Shown: piece after piece, positions 1 through 6,652 of the stretch
Layout of the letters: every line of letters starts with the position of its first letter
Position numbering within the stretch: position 1 is the first letter of the stretch
Source of the DNA: an uncultured Bacteroidota bacterium
GTDB lineage: Bacteria > Bacteroidota > Bacteroidia > Bacteroidales > SZUA-534
Assembly (NCBI GenBank): GCA_937885735.1
Contig: CALABN010000066.1
Span: 1 to 8,576, forward strand
Direction of reading: 5' to 3'
Length of the DNA stretch: 8,576 nt
Translations under genes and position numbers: made by a program
Notes under the pieces: model-generated
Seen by the model: only the letters and a program-made list of their open reading frames with translations
Database searches by the model: none
What the model was told of the DNA's origin: nothing

Positions 1-3000
1 GAAGGCACCCGGAAAACTATTGCTACGCCTTTCTACAAAAATGTATGAACCTTCAGGCGATTTCAGCATAAATGGCGCTTCGTCCATATATTCACCATTT
101 GCACATTACATAGGCATAAAGTCGCCGGAACCCGACAATAAGCATGGCTGGTACAACACCGGATCTGCCAAACAGAAGTTCAGCATAGTATCTCTTGACG
201 AAAACGGCAAGGCCGTGCCTTCGGTCGAATGCATTGTAAATATTTACAAGCTCCGATATTGGTGGTGGTGGGATTCGGAAGACGGCTCTGTGGCTGAATA
301 TGTCAACGACAAGTATCTGGAACCTGTTCAGAAGAAGACTGTGGTTACAGGCAGCAACGGATTGGCCGAATTCGCTTTCGGAGCCAACGATGACGAATGG
401 GGCGCATACTACATTAGAGTTACCGATGTCAAAGGCGGACATTCCACCGGCGACAGGGTGTATTTCGACTGGCCTTTGGGCAAGCCACGGCAACTGGAAA
501 ACGGCTCTTCGGCAATTGCCTTGCCAATGTCTGTCGATAAGGAAAAATATGAGCCAGGTGAAACGGCAATGTTGTCTTTCAACGCAGAAGTAGGTTCTGT
601 TGCAATATTGAGCATCGAAAATGGAGCCAAGGTGATATCGGTCAGCCGTCACAAGATAACTGAGGAAAACACTTCCATTCCTGTAGAGGTGACATCTGAC
701 ATGACACCAAACGTTTATCTGCATGTAACTCTCATTCAGCCATATGCAAGAACGGAAAATGATTTGCCGATAAGATTGTATGGCATCGTTCCGCTGACCG
801 TTGACGATCCGGCAAGCCATTTGCACCCAGTCATAGGGGTGAAGGACGAAATCCGTTCCGAGGATTGGTACAGCATTGACGTCAATGAGGAAAACGGACG
901 CCCAATGGCATATTCGCTGGCGGTTGTCGACGAGGGATTGCTCGATTTGACTAACTTTAAGACTCCTGAACCTTGGAAGGCCTTCAACGGCAAGGAGGCT
1001 CTGGGCGTCGATACTTGGGACATTTACAACAATGTTCTTGGCGCTTACGGGGGCAAAATAGAGCAGCTGTTCTCTATTGGCGGTGGCGGCTCTGAGGATG
1101 ACGCCAAGGGCAAGGGACTGGTTAACAGGTTCAGGCCGGTTGTTGAGTTTATTGGGCCAATAACGCTTGACAAGAATTCCACCAACACGCACAAGTTCTT
1201 TATGCCAAACTACACCGGCAAAGTCAGGGTAATGGTTATTGCTACAGATGGAAAGGCGTACGGAAATACCGACAAGAGTGTCGCCGTTAAAAAGCCATTG
1301 CTGGTTATTGGCACCTTGCCTCGCATGTTGGGTTGCGACGAAGACGTTATTGTGCCTGCAACCATATTTGCTACAAAGCCGGAAATAGGCAATGTGAAGG
1401 CCTCGATAGAAGTGTCGGATGGCTTGGAAATAATCGGCGATAAACAAAAAACTGTCGTGCTTAACTCTGTTGGCGACAAGACTGTCAATTTCCATATCAA
1501 GACATCGACAATGGCCACCAAAGGTGTCGTCAAAATCAAGTGCGAGGCCAAAGGTGAGACAGCTTCGTATGGCACTGAAATCTTAGTGCAAAACCGTGAA
1601 TTTGAGGTTGGCAAGACAAATGGGTTCGTTCTGGAACCGGGCAAGAGCATCGAGGTGACCCCAGAATCATTTGGCATTGCCGGCACCAACAATCTTGACA
1701 TTGAGGCCACAACAGCCTTGCCTATGAACCTTAACGGAAGATTGAATTCACTAATTGCATATCCGCATGGATGCATCGAGCAGACGACATCAAAAGTGTT
1801 CGCCCAACTGCTTTTGTCCGATGTTTGCGACTTGTCAAAGGCCAAGTCGCTCGAAGTTCAAGTCAACGTGCAGACTGGCATCAACAAATACAGGTCGTTC
1901 CTTACATCACAAGGAGGCTTGGCTTATTGGCCCGGCAACCGTGAGCCTGACAAATGGGGCAGCATCTATGCCATGCATTGCCTTACTGTGGCTGAGGCAA
2001 TGGGGTATCGCCTTCCTGACGGCATGAAGGCTTCGCTGCTGAAATATTTGAAGAGAATCGCCGATGACAGGTATTCATACAGTAGATACTACCAATATAG
2101 CCAGGAAACAACTTTGGCATATTGCCTGTATGTGCTCGCATTGAACAACCAGCCTGATTTGGGCACCATGAACTGGATGCTGGAGAAAAACGATGTCAAC
2201 GGCGTCGCAATGCGTCTGTTGGCAGGCGCCTATGCATTGACAGGACGCATATCCACAGCCCAGAAACTAATGGCTGATGCCACTGACGCAAGTGTATATT
2301 CAAGCTACGATTGGACCTATGGCAGCAACGATCGCAACAAGGCAATAACAGCCATGGTGCTTACCGACATGAATGAGTTGAGCGATGTCATGCCATACCT
2401 TAAGGATATTTCTGATTGCTTGTCTTCTGATAATTGGCTGAGTACGCAGTCAACTGCATTTTGCCTGTTCGCCGTGTCGCATTTCTACCAAAAGGCAGGC
2501 AAGCCAAAAGCCGTCAATTTCAAATATAAGTACAATGGCAAGGGCGAAACGGTAAATGACGGCAAGAGCATCGCATGGACATCGAGGCTCGATGAAAAGG
2601 CAGACAATTTCAAGAAAATTGAAATAGCCAACGAGGGCGAAAGCTCCTTGTTCGTAAAGTTGCGCGAGTCGGGAATACCTGCACGTTGCGAGGTCGAGGA
2701 ATGCCACAAAAACATTTCCGTTTCGGTTCAATATGCTAACGATGGTGTCTTCGCTGAATATAGGAATTTGCATCAAGGAACAAATTTCCAGGCAACGGTT
2801 TCTGTTACTAATCTCACTGATTTCAACATAAGGAATATTGCCATAGAACAATACATTCCTTCTGGATGGGAAATCCTGAACGACAGGTTTGTTGACGGAT
2901 TTGACGGATTTGACAACACTTTGTCGCACCAGGACATTCGTGACGACAGGGTTTATAGTTACATCGACCATTTGACTGCAAAAGCCACTGTGATATTCAC

Positions 3001-3121
3001 GGTCAAGTTGTGCGCAACATATCCCGGAACATTCTATTTGCCTCCAATTAAGGCTTACGCCATGTACGACAACGAGACTCAGGCCAACACCAGGTCGTAT
3101 AATGTTGTAGTGTCGGAGTAG
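1..3121 (+). CDS. Alpha-2-macroglobulin family protein, thioester type (5' end outside window)
   Basis: This is a bacterial alpha-2-macroglobulin, a large envelope protein thought to trap proteases through a reactive thioester. The frame is open to the left edge (first full codon at base 2), and the residues before the first possible start already fit the family, so the gene begins outside. About 1,040 residues are visible; whole bacterial members are about 1,600-1,900, so the signal peptide and early MG domains are missing. Visible in order: MG beta-domains, including a run of four Trp near base 258; a segment reading LAVVDEGLLDL near 920, typical of the bait-region-proximal domain; the A2M domain (FMPNYTGKVRVMV, near 1200); the thioester motif Cys-Ile-Glu-Gln at 1772-1783 in the context YPHGCIEQTTS; an alpha-helical thioester domain to about 2450; and a C-terminal MG10/receptor-binding-like domain with IPSGWEI. 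The Cys and Gln needed for the thioester are both present. No pbpC-like gene follows; a terminator does. Confidence 0.93.
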   Translation, partial: KAPGKLLLRLSTKMYEPSGDFSINGASSIYSPFAHYIGIKSPEPDNKHGWYNTGSAKQKFSIVSLDENGKAVPSVECIVNIYKLRYWWWWDSEDGSVAEYVNDKYLEPVQKKTVVTGSNGLAEFAFGANDDEWGAYYIRVTDVKGGHSTGDRVYFDWPLGKPRQLENGSSAIALPMSVDKEKYEPGETAMLSFNAEVGSVAILSIENGAKVISVSRHKITEENTSIPVEVTSDMTPNVYLHVTLIQPYARTENDLPIRLYGIVPLTVDDPASHLHPVIGVKDEIRSEDWYSIDVNEENGRPMAYSLAVVDEGLLDLTNFKTPEPWKAFNGKEALGVDTWDIYNNVLGAYGGKIEQLFSIGGGGSEDDAKGKGLVNRFRPVVEFIGPITLDKNSTNTHKFFMPNYTGKVRVMVIATDGKAYGNTDKSVAVKKPLLVIGTLPRMLGCDEDVIVPATIFATKPEIGNVKASIEVSDGLEIIGDKQKTVVLNSVGDKTVNFHIKTSTMATKGVVKIKCEAKGETASYGTEILVQNREFEVGKTNGFVLEPGKSIEVTPESFGIAGTNNLDIEATTALPMNLNGRLNSLIAYPHGCIEQTTSKVFAQLLLSDVCDLSKAKSLEVQVNVQTGINKYRSFLTSQGGLAYWPGNREPDKWGSIYAMHCLTVAEAMGYRLPDGMKASLLKYLKRIADDRYSYSRYYQYSQETTLAYCLYVLALNNQPDLGTMNWMLEKNDVNGVAMRLLAGAYALTGRISTAQKLMADATDASVYSSYDWTYGSNDRNKAITAMVLTDMNELSDVMPYLKDISDCLSSDNWLSTQSTAFCLFAVSHFYQKAGKPKAVNFKYKYNGKGETVNDGKSIAWTSRLDEKADNFKKIEIANEGESSLFVKLRESGIPARCEVEECHKNISVSVQYANDGVFAEYRNLHQGTNFQATVSVTNLTDFNIRNIAIEQYIPSGWEILNDRFVDGFDGFDNTLSHQDIRDDRVYSYIDHLTAKATVIFTVKLCATYPGTFYLPPIKAYAMYDNETQANTRSYNVVVSE
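2894..2912 (+). repeat. 9-bp tandem repeat inside the alpha-2-macroglobulin gene
   Basis: The unit gacggattt occurs twice in tandem (2894-2902, 2903-2911), followed by a further gac. It is in frame and encodes Asp-Gly-Phe-Asp-Gly-Phe-Asp in the C-terminal domain, just after the IPSGWEI segment. It is probably a loop that can gain or lose three residues by slippage without breaking the frame. No function is claimed. Confidence 0.7.
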
Positions 3122-3167
3122 CAGGTCAATGGCTAGCTGCAAGCATTTTGTTTGAATACTGATAAAT

Positions 3168-3206
3168 CCGAGGCGTTTCAGGTACCTGAAACGCCTCGGT
3201 CTTTTT
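3168..3206 (+). terminator. Intrinsic terminator after the alpha-2-macroglobulin gene
   Basis: Bases 3168-3183 and 3184-3199 are perfect reverse complements: a 16-bp-arm palindrome centred on ggtacc with no spacer, so the RNA hairpin would have a small loop from the central bases. It starts 46 nt after the stop codon and is followed by tcttttt (3200-3206). GC-rich stem plus T-run is the standard rho-independent form for plus-strand transcription. There is no matching A-run on the left side beyond aaat, so termination is mainly in the plus direction. Confidence 0.88.
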
Positions 3207-3333
3207 GGGCAATGTCGCTACCAGAGAACCCGGCAAATTGGTACTATCGCATCCTGATTCGTTCCGTAATTTCGCGATAGATGTTTTTTGCCTGATTTGG
3301 TGTTTTACGTTGGCTTTTTTTTATAATTGCGGT

Positions 3334-4281
3334 ATGACATGCAAAAGAAGAATATCGTTTAAAAGCAGGTTGCGGCGTTTCCGCATTTGGCAGCGAACCG
3401 GACGAAAGACCTATAGCCGAATAGCCGCAATGCCTGAAGAGCATAAGTGCCTTAACTGCGAGACGGTTTTCAATGGCAACTATTGTCCTGTTTGCGGGCA
3501 GAGCGCAAAAGAGAAGCGCCTGTCGTTTGCCGACATTTTCAGCAATCTGATGGGAATAATCCTGAATATGGAAAAAGGTTTCCTGTACACAGTCTTGTGC
3601 CTGATATTGCGGCCAGGGTATATGATGCGCGATTATATCAGCGGACGCAGGATACGCTACACGCGTCCAGTGCAGCTGCTGTTCATAATGGCCACGCTGA
3701 GCGTCGCCCTGAACTGCTTGCTGGACAATTCCTTCAATGCCAGCGATATGGAGGTGAGGGTAATGCCGCAAGTATTGCACGACTCGCTTCCGTTGGACAC
3801 ATTGTACGACTCGCTGGCTAATCTTGACGATTCCAAAACGACAAATTTACTGTCGATTAGCTACGACAACAGCAGCGAATCAAAAAAAATAGAACAGTTC
3901 ATCAAGGGTGCCTTTCAGTGGATAGCCGACAATTTGGGATTGGCCACTCTCATGTTCTTGCCGTTCCTGCTTCTGCCTATGTTTTTAAGTTTCCGCAAAA
4001 CAAAGGCGGGCGTCAAGCTATGTCTGACAGAATTCTTTTTTGTCACAATCTATATTTGCGACCAGTGGTATTTGCTGTATCTGATTACCTATCCTTTGCC
4101 GTCGTCAACGCTGCTTTTGCTGATGTTTTTCCCTATTGTCTTTATATGCGACTGCCGTCAGGTTTTCGGCATAACGTGGGGCAGCAGCATAAAGCGCACG
4201 ATGCTGTTCTCTTTCTTGTCAGTTCTGGAGATGCTTGTTTTGCTGATTGCAGTGTGTGTCCTGCTTGAAACCGTTGTCTGA
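3334..4281 (+). CDS. DUF3667 family membrane protein with N-terminal zinc ribbon
   Basis: This is a protein of unknown function from a family seen mainly in Bacteroidetes. With the ATG at 3334 it has 315 residues. The first 30 are strongly basic (RRFRIWQRTGRK). Residues 39-54 hold two CxxC pairs (Cys39, Cys42, Cys51, Cys54), a likely zinc ribbon. The stretch after it, LILRPGYMMRDYISGRR (about 91-106), is the family hallmark as I know it. Hydrophobic segments at about 112-131, 199-220, 233-252, 256-276 and 289-312 suggest an integral inner-membrane protein; a polar loop (about 132-195) lies between the first two. The frame is open back to a TTG at 3205, but that lies in the terminator's T-run. 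ATG 3430, just before the ribbon, is an alternative start. I prefer 3334 because family members as I recall them carry a basic, Trp-containing segment before the ribbon. It stands alone between a terminator and the repeat region. Function is not inferred. Confidence 0.82.
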   Translation: MTCKRRISFKSRLRRFRIWQRTGRKTYSRIAAMPEEHKCLNCETVFNGNYCPVCGQSAKEKRLSFADIFSNLMGIILNMEKGFLYTVLCLILRPGYMMRDYISGRRIRYTRPVQLLFIMATLSVALNCLLDNSFNASDMEVRVMPQVLHDSLPLDTLYDSLANLDDSKTTNLLSISYDNSSESKKIEQFIKGAFQWIADNLGLATLMFLPFLLLPMFLSFRKTKAGVKLCLTEFFFVTIYICDQWYLLYLITYPLPSSTLLLLMFFPIVFICDCRQVFGITWGSSIKRTMLFSFLSVLEMLVLLIAVCVLLETVV

Positions 4282-4328
4282 GTGTCTTCCGTTGTGGTTG
4301 CAGTTGTCGTGCAGGCCATTTTATCTAA

Positions 4329-4413
4329 CCTTGGAAAAACGGACAAAATCGCCCAAAAATACCTTGAAAAAACGGACAAATGTGTTTGTTTTTGCCTTGG
4401 AAAAACGGACAAA
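4329..4413 (+). repeat. Three 19-nt direct repeats at exact 33-bp spacing (iteron-like)
   Basis: The sequence ccttggaaaaacggacaaa occurs at 4329-4347 and 4395-4413, and with one change (g to a at the sixth base) at 4362-4380. Starts are 33 bp apart both times, leaving two unrelated 14-nt AT-rich spacers. The last copy ends 6 nt before the ATG of the ATPase fragment. Copies two and three share a further tgt. A 33-bp period is near three helical turns, so a bound protein would contact one DNA face. It is also 11 codons: read in the ATPase frame, each copy encodes Leu-X-Lys-Thr-Asp-Lys. Whether these are operator sites, a leader-RNA feature or a translated repeat cannot be decided here. Confidence 0.85.
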
Positions 4414-4419
4414 TGTATT

Positions 4420-4815
4420 ATGAAACGACGCATATTCAATGTCTTAGATAGTCATTTTAGAAACAATAAAAGTGCATTGTTAATTACAGGTGCAAGACAG
4501 ATAGGCAAAACGTATTCTATAAGGCAGTTTGGCAAGGAAAAATTCGACTGCTTTGTGGAAATTAATTTTTTTGATATGCCAGAGGCCGTTGAGTTGTTCA
4601 AAAGCGCCAGAAATAGCCAGGAGTTGCTTCTTCGGATATCGTTGCTTGCAAAGACTACCTTGAAGCCAGGTCGCACGCTGATTTTTCTCGACGAGGTGCA
4701 GGAGTGCAAGGAGATAGTCACTGCCATAAAATTCCTTGTCGATGAAGGCAGTTACCGCCGAATATCGCGCCTGAGCGAAATAGATTTTGATATTTTTGCA
4801 ACCAAAATCGTTTGA
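4420..4815 (+). pseudogene. Truncated AAA ATPase (AAA_14/DUF4143 type), N-terminal fragment
   Basis: The ATG at 4420 opens 131 codons that look like the start of the AAA_14 ATPases common in Bacteroidetes, whose whole members run to about 400 residues with a C-terminal DUF4143 region. Visible: MKRRIFN start; Walker A GARQIGKT at residues 24-31; Walker B LIFLDEVQ at 87-94 (Asp91, Glu92); then AIKFLVDEGSYR at 102-113. In intact relatives the next part is a strand ending in a Ser-Gly-Ser sensor-like motif. Here it turns into unrelated residues and stops at 4813-4815. Sensor, lid and the whole DUF4143 part are missing and not found downstream in any frame, so a deletion or recombination near 4757 is likely. 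The fragment is AT-rich: 19 of 60 bases are G/C in 4441-4500, against 33 of 60 in 2221-2280 of the alpha-2-macroglobulin gene. The frame is open back to a GTG at 4282 through the repeats. A stable product is unlikely to be an active ATPase. Confidence 0.72.
4791..4798 (+). promoter_or_regulatory. Possible -7 promoter element for the pseudouridine synthase gene
   Basis: The bases tatttttg match the Bacteroidetes primary-sigma -7 consensus TAnnTTTG exactly. The site lies 19 nt before the ATG at 4818, which would give a very short leader. No clear -33 TTTG or TTG sits at the usual 19-21 nt spacing upstream, so this is a partial match. It falls just after the point where the ATPase fragment loses similarity to its family, as expected if 4760-4817 is the native upstream region of the next gene. 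Confidence 0.3.
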
Positions 4816-4817
4816 CA

Positions 4818-5720
4818 ATGAGAATGAACGACAAGCCCCGCAAGCAAGAGCCAAAGGGCACATCATATCCAGTAAAATCCGACCAGACGGTCGAGCAGTT
4901 TCTGTCGCACATTATGCAGGGCAAGAGCCGTACGTCCATTCGGCAGTTGTTGCAAAAGGGCGCCATCACTGTCAACGGTAAGCCGTTGCGCCAACTTGCC
5001 GACACGCTGAAGGCAGGACAGACGGTGTTCATTGGTAAGAAGCCCGACCCCAAATTCCCTATGCCCAAGGGATTGCGCATTATTTGGGAAGACAAGTGGC
5101 TGATTGTGGTGAAAAAAGAGACAGGTCTGCTGACAGTGGGCAACGAAAGTGAACGTTTCCAGACAGCGCAGACATATCTCGATGCCTATATGCGATTCAA
5201 GGGCGAAGGCGAATGCATCTTCATTGTCCACCGAATCGACCGCGACACGTCGGGAATACTGATTTTCGCCAAGAGCGAGGAAGTGCAGTTCAGGCTTCGC
5301 ACTACATGGAACGAGTCGGTGCAGAGCCGTCGCTACATAGCCGTTGTCGAAGGGTATCTTGACGAGCCTGAAGGAACCATCGATACTTGGATTGACGAGA
5401 ACAAATATACTATGGTGATGCACGTAACCAAGGAAGGAAAGGGCAAGCGCGCCATAACTCACTACAAGGTGCTCAAGACTGCCAAGGGCTACTCGTTGCT
5501 CGAGCTTGAACTTGAAACTGGCCGCAAGAACCAGATTCGCATACATATGAAGCACATAGGCCACCCAATCGCCGGCGACGGCAAGTACGGTGCCCAGACC
5601 GACCCTTGCGGACGACTTTGCCTGCATGCGCAGCAGATTGAATTCATCCACCCAATGACTCACGAGGTGATGGAATTCACGTCGGAAATACCGCACGAGT
5701 TTACGGCATTGTTCAAGTAG
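4818..5720 (+). CDS. RluA-family pseudouridine synthase with S4 domain
   Basis: This enzyme converts specific uridines in rRNA or tRNA to pseudouridine in the cytoplasm. From ATG 4818 it has 300 residues, close to the family's usual 300-350. An S4 RNA-binding domain spans about residues 24-72 (SRTSIRQLLQKGAITVNG inside it). The catalytic domain starts near 88. The catalytic motif HRIDRDTSG is at 138-146, with Asp141 the expected nucleophile. RRYIAVVEGY is at 171-180. The conserved TGRKNQIRIHM run is at 234-244, followed by HPIAGDGKYG (249-258) and LHAQQIEFIHP (269-279). All key motifs are intact. ATG 4824 is an equally possible start; neither has a clear ribosome binding site. The ATPase remnant's stop ends 2 nt upstream. 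Which uridine is modified (RluA, RluC, RluD or another class) cannot be told from sequence alone. A terminator follows at 5741. Confidence 0.94.
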   Translation: MRMNDKPRKQEPKGTSYPVKSDQTVEQFLSHIMQGKSRTSIRQLLQKGAITVNGKPLRQLADTLKAGQTVFIGKKPDPKFPMPKGLRIIWEDKWLIVVKKETGLLTVGNESERFQTAQTYLDAYMRFKGEGECIFIVHRIDRDTSGILIFAKSEEVQFRLRTTWNESVQSRRYIAVVEGYLDEPEGTIDTWIDENKYTMVMHVTKEGKGKRAITHYKVLKTAKGYSLLELELETGRKNQIRIHMKHIGHPIAGDGKYGAQTDPCGRLCLHAQQIEFIHPMTHEVMEFTSEIPHEFTALFK

Positions 5721-5740
5721 AATGCAATTGCAACGCCATA

Positions 5741-5774
5741 AAAAAAGCCACAGGCAAACGCTTGTGGCTTTTTT
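5741..5774. terminator. Bidirectional intrinsic terminator between convergent genes
   Basis: A-run 5741-5746 plus gccaca 5747-5752 pairs with tgtggc 5763-5768 plus T-run 5769-5774. Inner pairs 5753-5755 with 5760-5762 (one G-T) close a tetraloop aaac. The stem has A's on one side and T's on the other, so it works on either strand. It sits 20 nt after the pseudouridine synthase stop (plus strand) and 16 nt after the flavodoxin stop (minus strand), serving both. Confidence 0.9.
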
Positions 5775-5790
5775 GTATGCTTTGCGCTGA

Positions 5791-6633
5791 TTAGCGTTCA
5801 ACGGCAGTGAATTCAGGAACGGCGTTCTCGTCGGCCCCCTTTGTTACAAACACTGTTAGTTGCGATGTGCTGCCATCAGGGCCAGCGTTCTCGGCGGTGA
5901 AGATGTAGTCGGTTCCGTTGCTTGTGGCACGTGAGCAGACAGTCACAGGAGTCATCTTGTACATTCCGTAACTGCTTGTGGCGGCATCGAACAAGGCCTT
6001 GTCGGCTTCGGTAACATCTTGCATTTCAGAAAAATCAGGCAATGTCTCGACTTCGCCTTTAATGGCGCCTATTTTTTTTAGGTATGAGTCGATTTCGGCA
6101 GGTGCCGATGCAAGACGTGCCTGACGTACGCCATACGATTCGCCTATAGTTGCATTTGAAAGGACTTCAGCAAGTTGTTTTGTGCTGCTTACGCGTCCGC
6201 CGCTGCCAAATGTGCAGAATGGGAACACCACTTTGCCAGCAAAGTTGTTGGCGCCAATAAATGATGCGACAGGCTGTGCGTAAGTTCCGCCCCAAATAGG
6301 GTATCCAATGAAGATGGTGTCGTAATCGGCAATGTTTACACCAAGTGGCTCAATCTCAGGATTGACACCGTTTTTCATGTCTTCTTGCCAGCGTTGGATT
6401 GTTGACTGAAAATCGGTTGGATATTCACCCGAAACCTTGATTTCGGCGGTGTCGGCACCCAGTTTCGATTGAATTTCCAATGCAACAGTGCGTGTTGTGT
6501 TGGTTTGTGAGTAGAAAACCACCAATGTTTTGGTTTTTGCAGGTTCAGCGGTCTTTTTTGCTGATGCTGAACAAGATGCCAATGCAACAATTGAAGTGGC
6601 AAGCAGAAGGATGTTCTTCATTTTCATTTTCAT
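5791..6633 (-). CDS. Flavodoxin-like lipoprotein with C-terminal extension
   Basis: This is a predicted FMN-binding electron-transfer or reductase protein anchored in the envelope, 280 residues long. The N-terminus MKMKMKN, a hydrophobic stretch and the lipobox LASC (Cys21) form a lipoprotein signal. The flavodoxin fold runs from about 36 to 195: LVVFYSQTNTTRTVA (37-51) is the FMN phosphate loop, IFIGYPIWGGTYAQPV (107-122) the second flavin loop, and PFCTFGSGG (138-146) the third; this fits the Flavodoxin_4 type. About 80 more residues (200-280) follow, with CSRATSNGTDYIF and an end rich in beta-strand pattern. I recall the same tail in Bacteroides flavodoxins but cannot name its function. 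The residues after Cys21 (SASAKK) are not acidic, so it may lack the surface-export signal known in Bacteroides; a periplasmic location is my inference. Met3 and Met5 are alternative starts. It lies 19 nt after the alcohol dehydrogenase stop, probably as the last gene of that operon. Confidence 0.88.
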   Translation of the reverse strand: MKMKMKNILLLATSIVALASCSASAKKTAEPAKTKTLVVFYSQTNTTRTVALEIQSKLGADTAEIKVSGEYPTDFQSTIQRWQEDMKNGVNPEIEPLGVNIADYDTIFIGYPIWGGTYAQPVASFIGANNFAGKVVFPFCTFGSGGRVSSTKQLAEVLSNATIGESYGVRQARLASAPAEIDSYLKKIGAIKGEVETLPDFSEMQDVTEADKALFDAATSSYGMYKMTPVTVCSRATSNGTDYIFTAENAGPDGSTSQLTVFVTKGADENAVPEFTAVER

Positions 6634-6652
6634 AAATGTTTAAAAGTGATTA

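Noticed and set aside
92..1495. A 467-codon open frame on the minus strand opposite the alpha-2-macroglobulin gene
   Set aside because: Its product is rich in Cys, His, Trp and Arg, has no recognisable motif, and lies wholly opposite a well-supported gene. It is a codon-bias shadow.
2450..3142. A 230-codon minus-strand open frame opposite the 3' end of the alpha-2-macroglobulin gene
   Set aside because: No family resemblance and no promoter or ribosome binding signal; it is complementary to conserved coding sequence.
3296..3329. Promoter-like pair tttg (3296-3299) and tataattg (3322-3329) before the DUF3667 gene
   Set aside because: One mismatch in the -7 box and a 22-nt spacer. It would start transcription at about 3336, inside the preferred coding start at 3334. 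It is only possible if translation begins at 3430.
4329..4413. CRISPR array
   Set aside because: Repeats are only 19 nt with 14-nt spacers and three copies, and there are no cas genes in the window. The sizes do not fit.
4282..4419. N-terminal extension of the ATPase fragment from GTG 4282
   Set aside because: The GTG directly follows the previous stop, and the translated part is low complexity plus the repeats. The MKRR start at 4420 matches the family N-terminus better. Kept only as an alternative reading of the repeats.
4282..4817. Insertion sequence or integrated element with defined ends
   Set aside because: No terminal inverted repeats, target-site duplication, transposase or integrase could be found around the AT-rich segment.
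4863..5801. A 312-codon minus-strand open frame opposite the pseudouridine synthase gene
   Set aside because: It would cross the bidirectional terminator and overlap the end of the flavodoxin gene; composition is not protein-like. It is a shadow of a clear gene.
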